DNA of 64,000 nt from Beta vulgaris subsp. vulgaris (taxonomy: Eukaryota; Streptophyta; Magnoliopsida; Caryophyllales; Amaranthaceae). The position numbers and the translations under genes were made by a program. The DNA is taken from positions 44,298,487-44,362,486 of the forward strand of contig NC_079205.1 in the NCBI RefSeq assembly GCF_026745355.1. Direction: 5' to 3'. The notes under the pieces were generated by a model. That model saw only the letters and a program-made list of their open reading frames with translations. It was not told where the DNA came from and did not search any database. This document shows, in pieces, positions 22,260-34,079 of this stretch; the first letter of the stretch is position 1, and each line of letters opens with the position of its first letter.

Positions 22260-24409
22260 AATGAGAGCTACACTCGTTGTTAGGAGAGTTATAGCACAAC
22301 AAACCTGCCATTGAAACATGAAAAAGAACATACAACTTAAGAGTAGTTGGGTTATTAAGCAGTTGCTGGATGTTTTTAAAGCCAGGCTCAACTGGCCAGA
22401 TAAGGAAATACTTGAAACTATGAGGGCTTATAAAATTATGGTCACAAGGGGTTTCGCATACAAAGCAAATTATGCTGCACATAAGTTATTACATGAGAGC
22501 ATGACATATCATTATAGGAAGGTTATGCCATACTTGGAGGTTCTTAAAACATCTAGTCATGGTAAATCTATGGAGTTGGTTACAACAGCTGGTAAAGGGG
22601 TGCACCTATTTTTCAGACGTTATTTACATGCTTTGAAGTGCTACAAAAAAGGTTTATGGAGGGATGTAGAAAGGTATATGTGTTGATGCATGTTTCCTTA
22701 AAACTTTCTTGGGTGAACAACTCTTATTAGTTGTGGGGAGAGATGGGAATAGGAAGATGTATCCCATAGCATGGGCTGTTGTAAAGAGTGACAATAATGA
22801 GTTATAGTAGTGGTATTTTTTAGTACATTGAAGCTTACCTACAACTTGGAGATGGTGAAGGAGTTTCCATCATTTTTGATGAACATCAGGTATCCTAAAC
22901 CACTCCCTTTTACTTGTTTTTTTTTTCATTTTGTTAATTTTAATTGTGTGGTTGTTGTGTTATGAACATTAACTAGCTTTTGTAATCAACTGTAGGTTAT
23001 ACTCAATGTTGTGTCTATTATTCTACCCAAAGCAAAACACAGACATTGTGCCTGGCATATATTTGCCCTATGGCACAAGTCTTTCAAGGGTGATGAGGTC
23101 AAATTGCAATTTCAGAAAATGGCAAAAGCTGACAATCAAGCTGATTATAATGAGGCTCTTCAAGAATTGGGGGTAATAAGTGAAGATGCCACAAATGCTT
23201 CCAAAGCATACAACCCCAATTTATTCTGCAGGGCATTCTTGGACTATAAGATGAGGACTGATGCCATTACCAACAACATGGGAGAGACCTTCAATGCCTA
23301 CATTATTAATGCAAGGACAAAGCACCTTTTATACTTGATGGAAGACATCAGAGCAGCTCTGATGCAGAGACGTGTGCTCAAAAGGCAGGAAATGAGGAAG
23401 GTGACATCTGCATTGTGTCCAAGAATATAAGCTATGTTGGAGAAAGAGAAAGAAAATGCTGCAAAGTGTGATGTGCTTCCATCCATAGACAACTTATTCA
23501 ATGTCATCTACTATTTGGACCAGTTGGTTATGGATCTTAATGCAAGGACATGCACGTGTAGGAAGTGGGAGATGAAGGTTTTCCCTTGCTGTCAAGCCAT
23601 TGCATGCATATATTTTCAGCATAAGGAAGGTGAAGATTTTGTTGATCCTTGTTACAGGAAGGATATATACTTAGCAATATATGCAAGTAAATCATTTCTA
23701 CTTGAATTTCTACTTTTATATTTTTTTCCCACTGTCTATAAGCTCTAAGTGTTTTATTGTTAAATGTGCAGGTTCCATTCTACCATTAGAAGGGGAAAGA
23801 CATTGGCCAAGGGTGCCATGTGAAGTACAACCCCTTCCTATCAAAATAGGTCCATGTAGACCTAGAAAGAATAAGAGGAGGGACCCTGAGGAAGACCCTA
23901 AGAAGCTTAGGACCTTGAAGAGAACTGGATCTGAGATGAATTGCAGCTTATGCAAGGTGAAGGGCCATAATAAAAGAAGGTGCCCAAACAGGGACACCAT
24001 AACTGTGTCTGAGCCTGCACGAAAAAAACCTAGGGGAGACCTAAGAAGGATGGCCAACCACCACAAGCCAGAGCTCGACCTATTGCATCATCATCAACTC
24101 AATCACAATGCAACTGCACAACCCTCTCAGCTGGGCAGAGGAGGAAGAATGGTCAGAGGTGGAGTTGGCTCCAGGGGAAGTGGAAGAAGAGGTAGCGGAA
24201 GGGGAAATGGGGAGGGGGAGGGGGAGGGTCCTAGTTGGTGTGGTGTGTTGATTGGGGATGATGGTTCATCCATTTTCAATGTAAGTCATTGTGACTTTTT
24301 TTGTTTCAACATTTGTTCAACTTGTACCTTACTTTTTGACCATTTTGTGGAGCCACCAAGATCTGATGCTCCAAGTATGCTTACTCACCAACACTTTCAA
24401 GGCTCATAG
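22260..24409 (+). pseudogene. MULE-1 transposase, catalytic and C-terminal part
   Basis: Pieces in order: KSSWVIKQLLDVFKARLNWP (22336), a frame change, VDACFLKTFLGEQLL with the first catalytic Asp (about 22683), then VVGRDGNRKMYPIAWAVV, FDEHQ then VILNVVS after an intron (22890-22995, GT...AG), KHRHCAWHIFALWHKSF, and NNMGETFNAYI. The SWIM zinc finger reads CTCRKWEMKVFPCCQA (about 23550-23600), where the usual final His is Gln. A second intron is at 23687-23771. Then come LPLEGERHWP and the zinc knuckle CSLCKVKGHNKRRC (about 23941-23982), and a Gly/Arg-rich tail. A GTAAGT at 24281 suggests a third intron. The family cuts and pastes DNA in the nucleus. Stops near 22685 and 23430 make this copy inactive. 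Confidence 0.85.
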
Positions 24410-24772
24410 TCCAGCGAATGCTCCACTCTTCATCAAGTAACTCAGTAGATTAGGTATGTGATTTTTTAGTTAGGAACTGATTTTAGATAGAGTAATTAGG
24501 GTTGTGGTTTTTTTGGTACATTAAGGTTATTAATTAGTTCCTAAGTTTATGACATGTGACCCAATTTTTACTGTCGTTTGGATGAGCATTTGACTCTCCT
24601 TAGGATCTTGTTTAAACAGTTGTTATATGTGAAATTTCATGATGTTTTTTACTCCAGTTAATGTATTGTTAAGCATTAGATCATGTCATCATATCCAAAT
24701 ATTTATTTTTCATTTCACCAAATGCAAAATAACATGACAACAACTTGAAGGGTTGCAACAATTTTTTTCGTA

Positions 24773-25380
24773 TTATAACAACAAAGCATCATATTTGTTA
24801 CAACCACCCATAAAAACCTTAAAGTAACTTAAGTAATACAAGAAAATGGCAAAAACAAGCCATGAAACAAACAAAGCTAAGGTCAAGTTCTTCTCATTGC
24901 GTGACATATTCAGCACCTCAATATGCAATTGTGAAAGCTCAAATTTCATCTCTTGCACATCTTCTTCCAAGTTGTCCTTTTTAACCTGCAATTTTTTGAT
25001 TTTTTCAGTCATTTAATTGTTCTGGTAATCCATCTCAGCTAAGGTATTCTCCTTTTCAAATATCTGAAATCTAAGATCATCAACTTCACCCCCTTGCTCA
25101 TTAAACCACTTAAAAATCACACTTAGTATCCTACAATACAACAACAGTCAATTAGTCGTAAAAAAACCCTACATTTCCCAATATTTGTAAAAAAAATCAA
25201 TTAAAACAAAATTATAAGCTCACAGCATAAAGGGCAGCCATAAAACTTTTGTCCAACATTTGCGTCATGCTTCACAGTGCGAACAACAGGATCTCTTCCA
25301 CAAGAACATTTCGTGGAACCATTCGAATTTCCCCTTGAATAAGAGGAAGAACCCACTGATGTTTGTCTTCTCGTAGCCAT
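24773..25380 (-). pseudogene. GRF zinc-finger, coiled-coil, membrane-anchored protein of MULE-1
   Basis: The start is MATRRQTSVGSSSYSRG at 25380. Exon 1 carries CSCGRDPVV...GQKFYGCPLC, the first half of a GRF zinc finger. A probable intron spans 25131-25223 (GT...AG). Exon 2 completes it as TKCDFFKWFNE if one base is restored, then gives a heptad-rich helix (IKKLQVKKDNLEEDVQEMKF) and a C-terminal hydrophobic span of about 20 residues (from FVSWLVFAIFLYYLS). One stop lies before MTEKIKKL. The gene converges on the MULE-1 transposase and mirrors the 36355-36660 gene. Function is unknown; GRF fingers bind nucleic acid in other proteins. Confidence 0.7.
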
Positions 25381-25740
25381 TTGTGCTTCAGGTTCTAAAA
25401 TTGCAATTGGGATTTTAATTTTTTGAGGAAGAAATTTAGAAAACCATTGGAAGAATTTGAGGGAGGAAGAAGAAAAAAAATGGAGGAAAAAGAAACCAGA
25501 AGAAAGAAAGAAGAAGACGGGGAAAATAACGAAAAAAAGAAAGCCAAAAGTTAATGTTACAAGGTCCCCTCCAACGATAAGTGTCACGTCACTAGTTTAC
25601 TTGAACCAACAAGTTCATAATCGGTCATGACCTATCTGAGGAATTTTGGCCTAAAGTTTGTATTATTAAAAAATAAACAAAAGTATGTATTATTATGAGA
25701 AAGGGCAAAAGTTTGTATTATTCCAGTTAATAAATTCAAA

Positions 25741-26054
25741 TTTAGATTACTTAAGATAATTTCAAATAAGTCTAATTACTTTAGATAAAACATCCCCTCA
25801 AACAATCATATTACCTTATGAAGGATTTTTATCTTCGATCAAGTGCAAGAATCTAAGTATATTTGGACAAGTTTATAGAGATAATATATTCAATAAATTT
25901 GGTGACCGTAACGTTTTGCTAGAAGCTAAATTATGGTTTGTTGGATTAATGAGATTGGTTCGACTACTAATATTGATTGGGTTCTATAAGGTCGTATATT
26001 GTAACAAAGGCTAGATAATTATCCAAATTCATTTTGAAAAAGGTTTGATGGTCA
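25741..26054. other. AT-rich spacer, no feature seen
   Basis: There is no ORF of note and no terminal repeats in this 314-bp stretch between MULE-1 and the next CACTA element. Confidence 0.4.
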
Positions 26055-28442
26055 CACTAGTGGAAAAAAGCCCACATATGCGGTCAAAATCGGGCTTACT
26101 GATGCGATTTTGGACCGCATCAGGTGGGCTCGCAGCAGCTATGAGGAGTAATCTGATGCAGTTCAAAACCGCGTTAGATTTGTCAGATCTGATACGGTTT
26201 TGAACAGGACAGCACCAAAAATTATGCGAAATTTTTTTTAAAAAAAAAATCCCAATAAAGACCAACGAAATATCAGCAACAACAACAACAACGTATCAAA
26301 CTCAACGAAATATCAACCACAACGAAACAACAATGGAAAACAAAAAAAATTGAGATATAATATATTACAACAAATCTATTACATATGACAACCAATCGAA
26401 AATAAATCGGAAACTAATTATAAAAAACACACAAATTACACCCTAATATTTCAAAAAAAAATTACAAAAAACTAATTACAAAAGACAAGCGGCTGAAATT
26501 TGAAACTAATTATAAACAAAACAAAATATTGAACCCTAAAATTTGAATAACCTAGAAGATGGCGATGATAAGTCATATTTATATATAGTTTTTAGGTGCA
26601 TTTAGGTTGCATTTTAGAGCATTTAGTTTCATTTTAGGTTCATTATTGCATTATATTCTTAAGTTATGATTTTCTACTCCTATTCGGTATATTTTCTTGT
26701 TTTTGGTGAATTTCAGGCATTGATAACGTATTTGGAGTATGATTAGCTAAGCTTGAGGATTAGGAGCACTTGGAAATAAGCTACAATGAATAAGGACCGT
26801 ATGGATATGTCATAGTACGAATTTGAGCAAAAAACGAAGCGGAAAATCATTAGAAGAAATGTGAAAAAGGAGTCATGTCTACTCTTCTGATCATAACTTT
26901 TGATGTGCTTCTTGTAATTGAGTAATTCCAGCAGATTTGGAAACTAGACTTGAAGAGCTTTCCAACGATAGGTGGCACGCCCCGAGGAGACTTTTAGTCA
27001 AGGAGTTATGTCTTTCGGAAGATTGCATTGTTTCTGCTGGAATCTGCCACGCGTACGCGCGGATGAGTAATCCGCCCATTAATGATTTAATTAAGACTTT
27101 CCTTATCTTGTAAATGACTTTCCTAGTCATATTAGGTTAAAAGATATTATTTAGATTAGTTTTCATTCTATCTCTCTCCTCTCCCTTCTCACGTTATTTT
27201 TCATCTTTAGGTTTTAGTTTTCTCTCCTCTTTTCTCTCTCTAGTTTTAGTTCTAAACCCTAATTTTTATCCTTCATTAATTCATGATTTCTTTTAGTTTC
27301 TTTCATTGATTTCTTTGATTATGTTTTCTTTTATAGTTTTAGATTTCATTGTTTATTTCATGATAGAGTAGTTTTTATATCTAGGGTTTTGGGAATCCAT
27401 GTTTATATACTATGATTTGATTGAAATTTATTTGTGGTTTGATTAGTTATTGATTTCTCTAATTGATTAGTGTTTTATTGTTATCTTGCAATCTGAATCA
27501 TTGTCTGATTAAATATTGCTAATATTGAGTCATACGATCGAGAGATAGTACTCTTTAGAGGCTACCTACAATTAGCAAATCTGATTATGTTGAGCGACCG
27601 TACTAGCATATGTTGATTTGAGAGCGTTAGTGCCTGACCAAGGATTAACCTGTGCTCTAGATATATGGTTAATTGAACTGTGATAATGTTTTAATAGTTT
27701 ATAAGTATAAACATGGTGAACCATTTCCCTAGATCCTTTTTAGTTTGATTTTCTTTATTTATTAATTTAGAACCTTAATTCACATATTTCTGATCTTGTT
27801 TAGTTTCTCCATATATTAAAGTTAGATTAAAACAACCATCTCTCTGTGGATTCGATCCTACTTACCCTACTACATTGTTAGAAGGTTTTGCAAGAATTAT
27901 TTTTGACGGGTGTACGACAGCCTATCAGGCGACGAACGACTAACGGACTTGGGGTTTCCTCTTCGCATCTTCATTTTCGCTTCTTCGCTTCAATCTTCGC
28001 AAACAATAAATTCCTTCTTCGCAATCAAGAAATTTGGGACGAACAGTGACGAAATTAGAGGAGAATCAGGGGTAGAGGGGTGAGAGAAGAGAGAGAAATG
28101 GTGGGTTAGAGGGAAATTAGGGTTGAGGATCTGAGGAGGTGAGAGAAGAGAGAAGAGAAGGTTGAGGATATGAGAGAAACGGCAGGGTGGATGAGAGGAA
28201 ATGAGGGTTGGGGTTGGTGAGAGGAAATGAGAGGTGCGATTTGGGAGGGGAGGGGGGATTAGGGTTCGAATTAAATTATAAGGGTTTAGGCGCGTTTTTT
28301 GTTGGGCCAAACTGAGGGAATGAGGCCGGTCGAAAATCAGATGCGATTTTGGGCCACAATCGCATCTGATATTTTTAATTGATGCGGTTTGGGCCATACT
28401 GCATCAGTTACTTTGTGATAGATGCACTTTTTTCCACTAGTG
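26055..28442. mobile_element. CACTA transposon, family B, 2.39 kb, containing a solo LTR
   Basis: The ends are CACTAGTGGAAAAAA at 26055 and TTTTTTCCACTAGTG at 28442, with an exact 3-bp duplication TCA (26052-26054, 28443-28445). Subterminal TGATGCGGTTTT-type words sit at 26100-26200 and 28335-28420. There is no transposase. Removing the solo LTR leaves about 1.0 kb of CACTA sequence. Confidence 0.96.
26566..27927 (+). mobile_element. Solo LTR, Ty3/gypsy type
   Basis: It begins TGATAAGTCATATT and ends GACAGCCTATCA, 1362 bp, with a perfect 5-bp duplication GGCGA at 26561-26565 and 27928-27932. Near its 3' end is GTGGATTCGATCCTACTTAC, a common phrase at gypsy LTR ends in plants. No internal region is present, so it arose by LTR-LTR recombination after insertion into the CACTA element. 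It shares its first nine bases with the LTR start at 2148. Confidence 0.95.
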
Positions 28443-28445
28443 TCA

Positions 28446-31176
28446 TGTGGATGGTAGGAGGAGAATTGTAACTCTTGTTGTTAAATGATTTATAATGGGT
28501 GGCTTTAATTAAGCCTCTTAATGAATGGCATTAAGCCTCATGAAACCAACACTGTAACAACTCTAAATTGATGTAGAGGTTACAAATGAATTTGATCATC
28601 ATCTTTTTGCTAAAAATTATGATTTACGATGAACACTTAGACTCCTCTTCTTCCTCTTTTTTGCTCTAACACCATACAAAATAAGGAGTGAAAAATTTCC
28701 TCTTTCTGTACTAGCATATGTGGTAATTTAACCATTGTTCGTGGACCAATACTAGAGGAACGACGCTTGACGTTCTCATAAGATCTCACTTGGAAGTCAG
28801 TACCTTTGAGGATTCACGCATCAAAGGTATATAATATGTTATATTATTTGATTCATGTTAGTTTATGCAAATTTTTCTTGGATTAGATGTTTGGGTATAT
28901 GATACTCTTTTTTCGCACTAAGCATCTAAAGTCCTACAATGCTAAGTTGGCCTATTACATAGATTAATATGATCTTTTGTTTGATTTTTTTTTATTATTT
29001 TAATTCGATTAAAGGAGTGATTTATATATGAGTTTATTTGCATGATTAATATTATGATATTATTGGATTGAAAACATAAAAATTAGATTTTATGTATATA
29101 TGTTATACTCAAAATTAAAACCTCAAATCATAATATTTCAGATTTTGTGTCTTAGACTCAAGAATTTGTATCAATTTTTTTTTTTGTTTTTGTTAAACGA
29201 AAATTGATATGAACCCTAATTTTTTTTAGTACATTCCAATATTTCAAATTGATTAATTAATGGTGATTAATTTTATATTTAAGTCATAAATGAATTAAAA
29301 TAATGAGCTTTAATTTTATAAGTTAATTGTATGTGATAATTGACTAGTTAATTTTAAGGGGCTAGTACGTAGTTAGTAACTATTGTTATATATTAATATG
29401 ATCAAAATATAAAGGTGCCTAAAAAGTGCTTTTTAGTATTTTTTTATTTAATATTTAATAGTCGATTAAATTTTTTTTAAGCCATTGAGAGATAAAAATT
29501 TGAAATTTATCTAAGATACTCTCCATATGATCTAATATGAGATTAAATCTTGATGGTGTTATGATGTTTTAAGGTTGCTAAAGCATGATAACAAGTTTTG
29601 ATTTCTCTTAGCCAACTTCCGCTCTCATTTATCACGTTCTTGTCTTCACAGCTTGCTTTCACCCATAATCTTTTCTTTTCATTTTTCCATAATGGAACTC
29701 TAAGTCTCTTAATTAACATTAAAATTTGACTTCATGTCACCCAATGATGAACAGATTGAAATTTTGGACATCTTTTATAGATTACATCAAATAAATTAAA
29801 GAAGAATTATAAAAAAGGACTAATTAACTTTAATTTCTCTTGACTATAAATTCTGACCAGTTCAATGATCAAGTCTACAATACCCAAATTAAAATTAGGA
29901 CTTCTATTCACCAAAATTTTGCTCAATAAAATTTTCCTGAATTTAAAAGAATTTATCTAACTTATTTGAATGTCTTTTTTATAAATTATTAAAATATGAA
30001 CTTATTAAAGTTTATTGTATTTAAATTCTTTATTTTAAAACTTTGTGTTATAAAGTAAAGAAAACGTACTCGAATCTCAAAGTTTATCTTCCAGGTAAAA
30101 AAATACAATATATTGTAAGCTTTCTAACTTAAGATCCGTACATAATAGTAATATAAATATAACTAAGATTATTGATAAGTTTATTAACACTAACTCTACT
30201 ACTTCAGACAACGTGTATTCCACGGACCAACATACACAAAGCCAATTGGGAAAAGGCTTCACATCAATTCAACTATTGAAGGATGACTTTGAAAGCGAAC
30301 ATGCACCTCAAAATTTCTATGGCTGGTGAAATGATTCCCCCACCACTAATAATGTCAGTAATATTAATTAATTAAATTAGGAACCAACTTTTGTACTTTA
30401 CTTAATAGTGAGAATTATTGTATATTTTGCTTTTAAGCTTGTGGTCCACATTTTCTTAATGCAAGTTTTACGGATTCCTTTTCAACAAGCCTTTCAATAA
30501 TGACAAACAAGGATTATTAATATACTATTGCACGAAAGTAAAAGCTTATTTTTATTTGTTGTTTAGTCGTAAGCATAGGGCATGATATATTAGCATTTCG
30601 TGAAAATTTTGTGGGCCATGAATGATATCTACCCCAACATAAATCAATATTAGGATGCTAAGACTTGCCTTTGAGGCTTTGATTAGGTAATGCAAAATAG
30701 GGGATAATTAAATGAACACTGACACGTGAATCCATGTGAAGAGGGCCCAAGTGTTTTCCTAAGACGTTGTTAAGATTATTAATCAAAATAAGCATATAGT
30801 AGGAAATCATACTAGATAGAGTTCAAATTAACTTTAATTTCTTTTCCTTACCTTGATTGAGTGAGAGAAAGAAAGGCAAAAGTCTAGCAAATGGTAGAAA
30901 TTGATGTAAAAAGCAAGTGCTTATGAGTAGATGTGGCAAATAGAATTTTTGGTATCGGATTCTATTTGGATTATATGATGTAGACTGTAGTCATATAGGG
31001 AATCAATTGTTTTTTTTTTTTTTTTTTTTTTTGAAACTGGATTTGGACCTAGTTAATATTGGACCTATTATTATAACTTATTGGTTTAAAAATTATTGCA
31101 AATTTATTAGTTTTAGCCATATTAATTTTCATGTTTGGTGTTAAAAAAAACTATGGTTTTTTATGTTTGAAACTTC
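28446..31176. other. AT-rich intergenic region without recognised feature
   Basis: This 2.7 kb stretch has only short background ORFs (the longest is 61 residues, 30077-30262 minus). No TIRs, LTRs or protein motifs were found. It may be older, decayed repeat or true single-copy DNA. Confidence 0.45.
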
Positions 31177-31184
31177 TCTTTTAT

Positions 31185-32276
31185 CAGTGGCGTATCTACG
31201 ATTCCAATCCTATGGGTTCGGAGCCGGTAAAAAAATACATCCATTTACTTAGATGTTGGGGGCTCATTATCACGAATTTCACCTTCTTGTATTGGGTTTA
31301 GATGTTCTCTTGAACTAGGGGAAGAGCAAGTGGATGATTTTTGTGACTTGTTTCCCTCACGATCTTTCCAAAGAATTCTAAACCTTTCATAATCTACACA
31401 ATTCAAGCAAGAAATTTCAACTTCATGATCCTTCAAAGTTCAACCAAAGTAACTAACAAGTAACAATTCCACAATCCACAAGACTACATTCATTCATTCG
31501 ATCACCAATTCAGTCATTTCAATGCATATTTTAAACAAGCAACTCCACATACCACAATTCACTCCACAATTGGCACAATTCACATTCATTCATTCAACAT
31601 TTAAATAATTAACAAAATTAAAGAAGAATTACAATTACTACAAACTATTAAAAGAAATCCTAAACAAATTTAAACAATACATATTCAGAAATTCTAATGT
31701 CTAATTATCATGAATATTCAATACATATTCTAATCTAATAAATTAATTCTGAAATTCATATTTAGAATTGAAGAAGACAAGAAAGCAGTTACTAATTGTT
31801 GTGTCGCACGGTCGCTGTGAGGTTGTCGACACTTGTTAGTTCAATCGTGCTGCACAGCCGCGGTGGTGAGACGGTGAAGATCCGGATTCCGGCAGTCAGT
31901 TGGTAGTGAAGTAGGTGTTCTTCGTTGCTTAGGGAATAGGGAGTTAGGGTTTTGGAGAAAAAATATCGATTTTGGAGAGTAATTGGGCATTTAGGCTTCA
32001 GTTTTGTATTTGGAATTGGCTATGGATAAAAGAAAATAGAAGGAAAAAAAAGGGGTGTTTTGCTTTTACTAGGACTCAAACCTCAAACCCACGAACACCA
32101 CATAGAAGTTTATGGAGAGACAAAATCACTCTGACACCCGCTTCATTCTTGTTTCACTTTGCACGCAAATTGTGTATATCTAATATATAAAATATTTTTA
32201 TTTTTTTTGAAAAAAAATGGGTATTTTTTCCAAAAATTATTGGGTTCAGTTTGAGCCTATAGTAAATCAGCCCCTG
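31185..32276. mobile_element. Non-autonomous hAT-type transposon
   Basis: The ends are CAGTGGCGTATCTACG at 31185 and ATCAGCCCCTG at 32276 (CAG...CTG), with a perfect 8-bp duplication TCTTTTAT at 31177-31184 and 32277-32284. An 8-bp duplication and CAG/CTG ends point to the hAT superfamily. The TIR is short and imperfect. No transposase is seen in 1092 bp; interior ORFs are background. Confidence 0.9.
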
Positions 32277-32419
32277 TCTTTTATATCTATTATTTTTAAC
32301 ATAGTGACCCTATATTAGTACTAGACTAAAATTAGTGTGGACAAGATCTAAATAATTTTTTACAAATAAATTACGGTGTTGGCTATTACAAGTTACAACT
32401 ATCCATGAAAAGAAGACAA

Positions 32420-32620
32420 ATCACATACATGAACAGATGAACTGTTGGCCCTCATTGTCCGAAGATTAGACAAATCACATACATGAAGATTGTAATCACA
32501 TATATAATTATAATTTGTTGCAAATCATATTAATTACCTTTAGCGATTGTCCGCAGATTAGACAAATCACATACATGAACATTGAACAGATGAACTGCTG
32601 GCCCTCATTGCATATGACGA
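32420..32620. repeat. Local duplication of about 45-60 bp
   Basis: The phrases GACAAATCACATACATGAA, GAACAGATGAACTG and TGGCCCTCATTG occur at about 32415-32460 and again at about 32560-32610. A partial third copy is at about 32468-32488. This is a small dispersed tandem duplication. Confidence 0.75.
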
Positions 32621-32652
32621 TAGATGTGGCACTTCAAAAGTGATAGCAGCAT

Positions 32653-32692
32653 CCCCCCCCCCCCCCCCCCCAAAAAAAAAAATAAGTCGCAT
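32653..32692. repeat. Homopolymer junction C(~19)A(~11)
   Basis: A run of about 19 C is followed directly by about 11 A. Such tracts are error-prone in sequencing, so the length is uncertain. Confidence 0.85.
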
Positions 32693-33436
32693 TAGGGACT
32701 AGTGATTAATTACTGTGTATGTGTACCTAACATTAGCACTTTTTTTTTAATAACATTGGCACATTTGGATAGGCCAAAATTTAACTCCTATTCTATGGCA
32801 GCTAACTTCTTGTCATTTGTTAGTTGGTTCGACATTATGTTTAGGCTCTCTCATGATATACTATGTGAATAGTACTCTGCTTTCCTTTAGCAATTGTCAA
32901 GAAGTCAAGCATAATGACCTATTATAACTAGGAGAAGTTTATTGAAAAGCACAAATACCTTCTTTCTCTTACAACTTATTTGGTAGAAAGAATTTGGAAG
33001 GAAAAGAAAGGAAGCGGAAGGAAATTTGTTACTTTTCAATGTTTGGTTCATTAAAAAAAAATAAGTGAAAGGAAATGGGAGGAATTGGAAGGAAAGACTC
33101 TTTAATAAAATTTCACTTTCCTTTCCTCCCAAAAGTGGGGGAATTTGGGAAGAAATAAAAAATTTATACCAAACATGGGAAGTTAAAGGTTTTTTTCCTT
33201 TCTCTTCCATTCTTTTCTTTTCTCTTCCCTTCCTTTCTCTTCTCTCCTTTCCTTTACTAAAAATAAACCAAACACACTGTTAAGGTCTTATGATTTGGAA
33301 TGATTTTGATATTTAAAGATGTAGCTCCATAATTATTCTAAATTATTCGATTATATAATCATATTCATTATAACCAACTGAAAATTATCCCTTTCTCCTT
33401 TTTCTATTTACGTGTAACCAAGACAAGTGAACTTTA
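32693..33436. other. Spacer with GGAA/CCTT-rich block
   Basis: Positions 32985-33275 are rich in GGAAGGAAA on the left and CTTTCCTTTTC on the right and could fold into an imperfect hairpin. TTTGGTAG at the left and ACCAAACA at the right hint at a MITE, but no clean TIR or duplication was fixed. Confidence 0.35.
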
Positions 33437-33453
33437 ACTCAATGCTATGTGTT

Positions 33454-34079
33454 TTTTTTTATCTTTTTATTTTTCATCAAACTCCATTCGAGGAGCACAA
33501 CTTAATAATGGAACCACACACCATAGACACGAGTTAGTGTGGGAGATTAAGCAAACTAACAGTCATTACATCATCCATCAAACATCAAATTAAATCCAAG
33601 CCACAAAATCAAAAGTGCGAAAGAAACCATGCTTCGCAAAAGCGTCTGCTACAATGTTTAAGATTATTTTTTGATGAGAGATTGAGATTGAGATTGAGAG
33701 GCCTCTTCTGGGAGCAAACCTGATGAAATTCATAATGAAATTGAGATTCCAAGGCCCTCCACTTGAACTAGAGCACCAATTGACAACATTGCAAGACTCG
33801 GATTCTATCACAATGGGTTGGTTACAAAATTTATCACATTCGAGAGAAATATGGATGGCACTATGGATTGCAAGAACTTCGGCTAAGTTTATTTCCATCG
33901 GCGGAATTGGGCATGAGAACATACATAAAAATTCACCTCTTGCATTTCGAAAAACACCTCCAATTGCAGAACGGGATAATACAGGGTTATGAGACACGTC
34001 CACATTCATTTTTTGAGTGGAAGGAGGCGGAGCAGACCATTGGATGAGAGATTTTCAACGATTGGTCAGAATCTTGGAT
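33454..34079 (-). mobile_element. 5'-truncated LINE insertion
   Basis: A 17-bp duplication (ACTCAATGCTATGTGTT) flanks it at 33437-33453 and 34080-34096. On the minus strand the insert ends in an A-rich tail (33454-33475 as T on plus). It carries the LINE RNase H ORF described separately. Tail, variable-length duplication and 5' truncation are the marks of target-primed reverse transcription. Confidence 0.9.
33590..34009 (-). pseudogene. LINE C-terminal RNase H domain (RVT_3-like)
   Basis: The 139-residue frame starts MNVDVSHNP, where active plant LINE RNase H domains have DGS or DAS after NVD/N. It continues with IGGVFRNARGEFL, then NLAEVLAIHSAIHISLE (with the conserved AE), IVIESESCNVVNW and VADAFAKHGFF near the end. 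The order matches the RNase H at the C-terminus of plant L1-like elements. It is cut off at its 5' side with the rest of the element, so it is a fragment. Confidence 0.85.

Larger units (their letters stand above)
18090..25740 (+). mobile_element. MULE-1, Mutator-like element, left end lost, interrupted by two CACTA elements
   Basis: It includes transposase coding sequence on the plus strand (18090-18192, 19967-20128, 22260-24409) and a convergent GRF zinc-finger gene on the minus strand (24773-25380). The right terminal region near 25640-25740 has repeated GTTTGTATTATT words. Their inverse was not found on the left, so the left TIR is missing and no target duplication can be matched. The CACTA elements at 18193-19966 and 20129-22259 are later insertions. 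Confidence 0.75.

Noticed and set aside
27990..28397. Minus-strand 135-residue ORF
   Set aside because: It spans the CACTA subterminal repeats and a GA-rich block; Ser/Pro-rich low-complexity text.
33065..33283. Overlapping ORFs in the GGAA/CCTT-rich block
   Set aside because: Low-complexity sequence on both strands; no motif.
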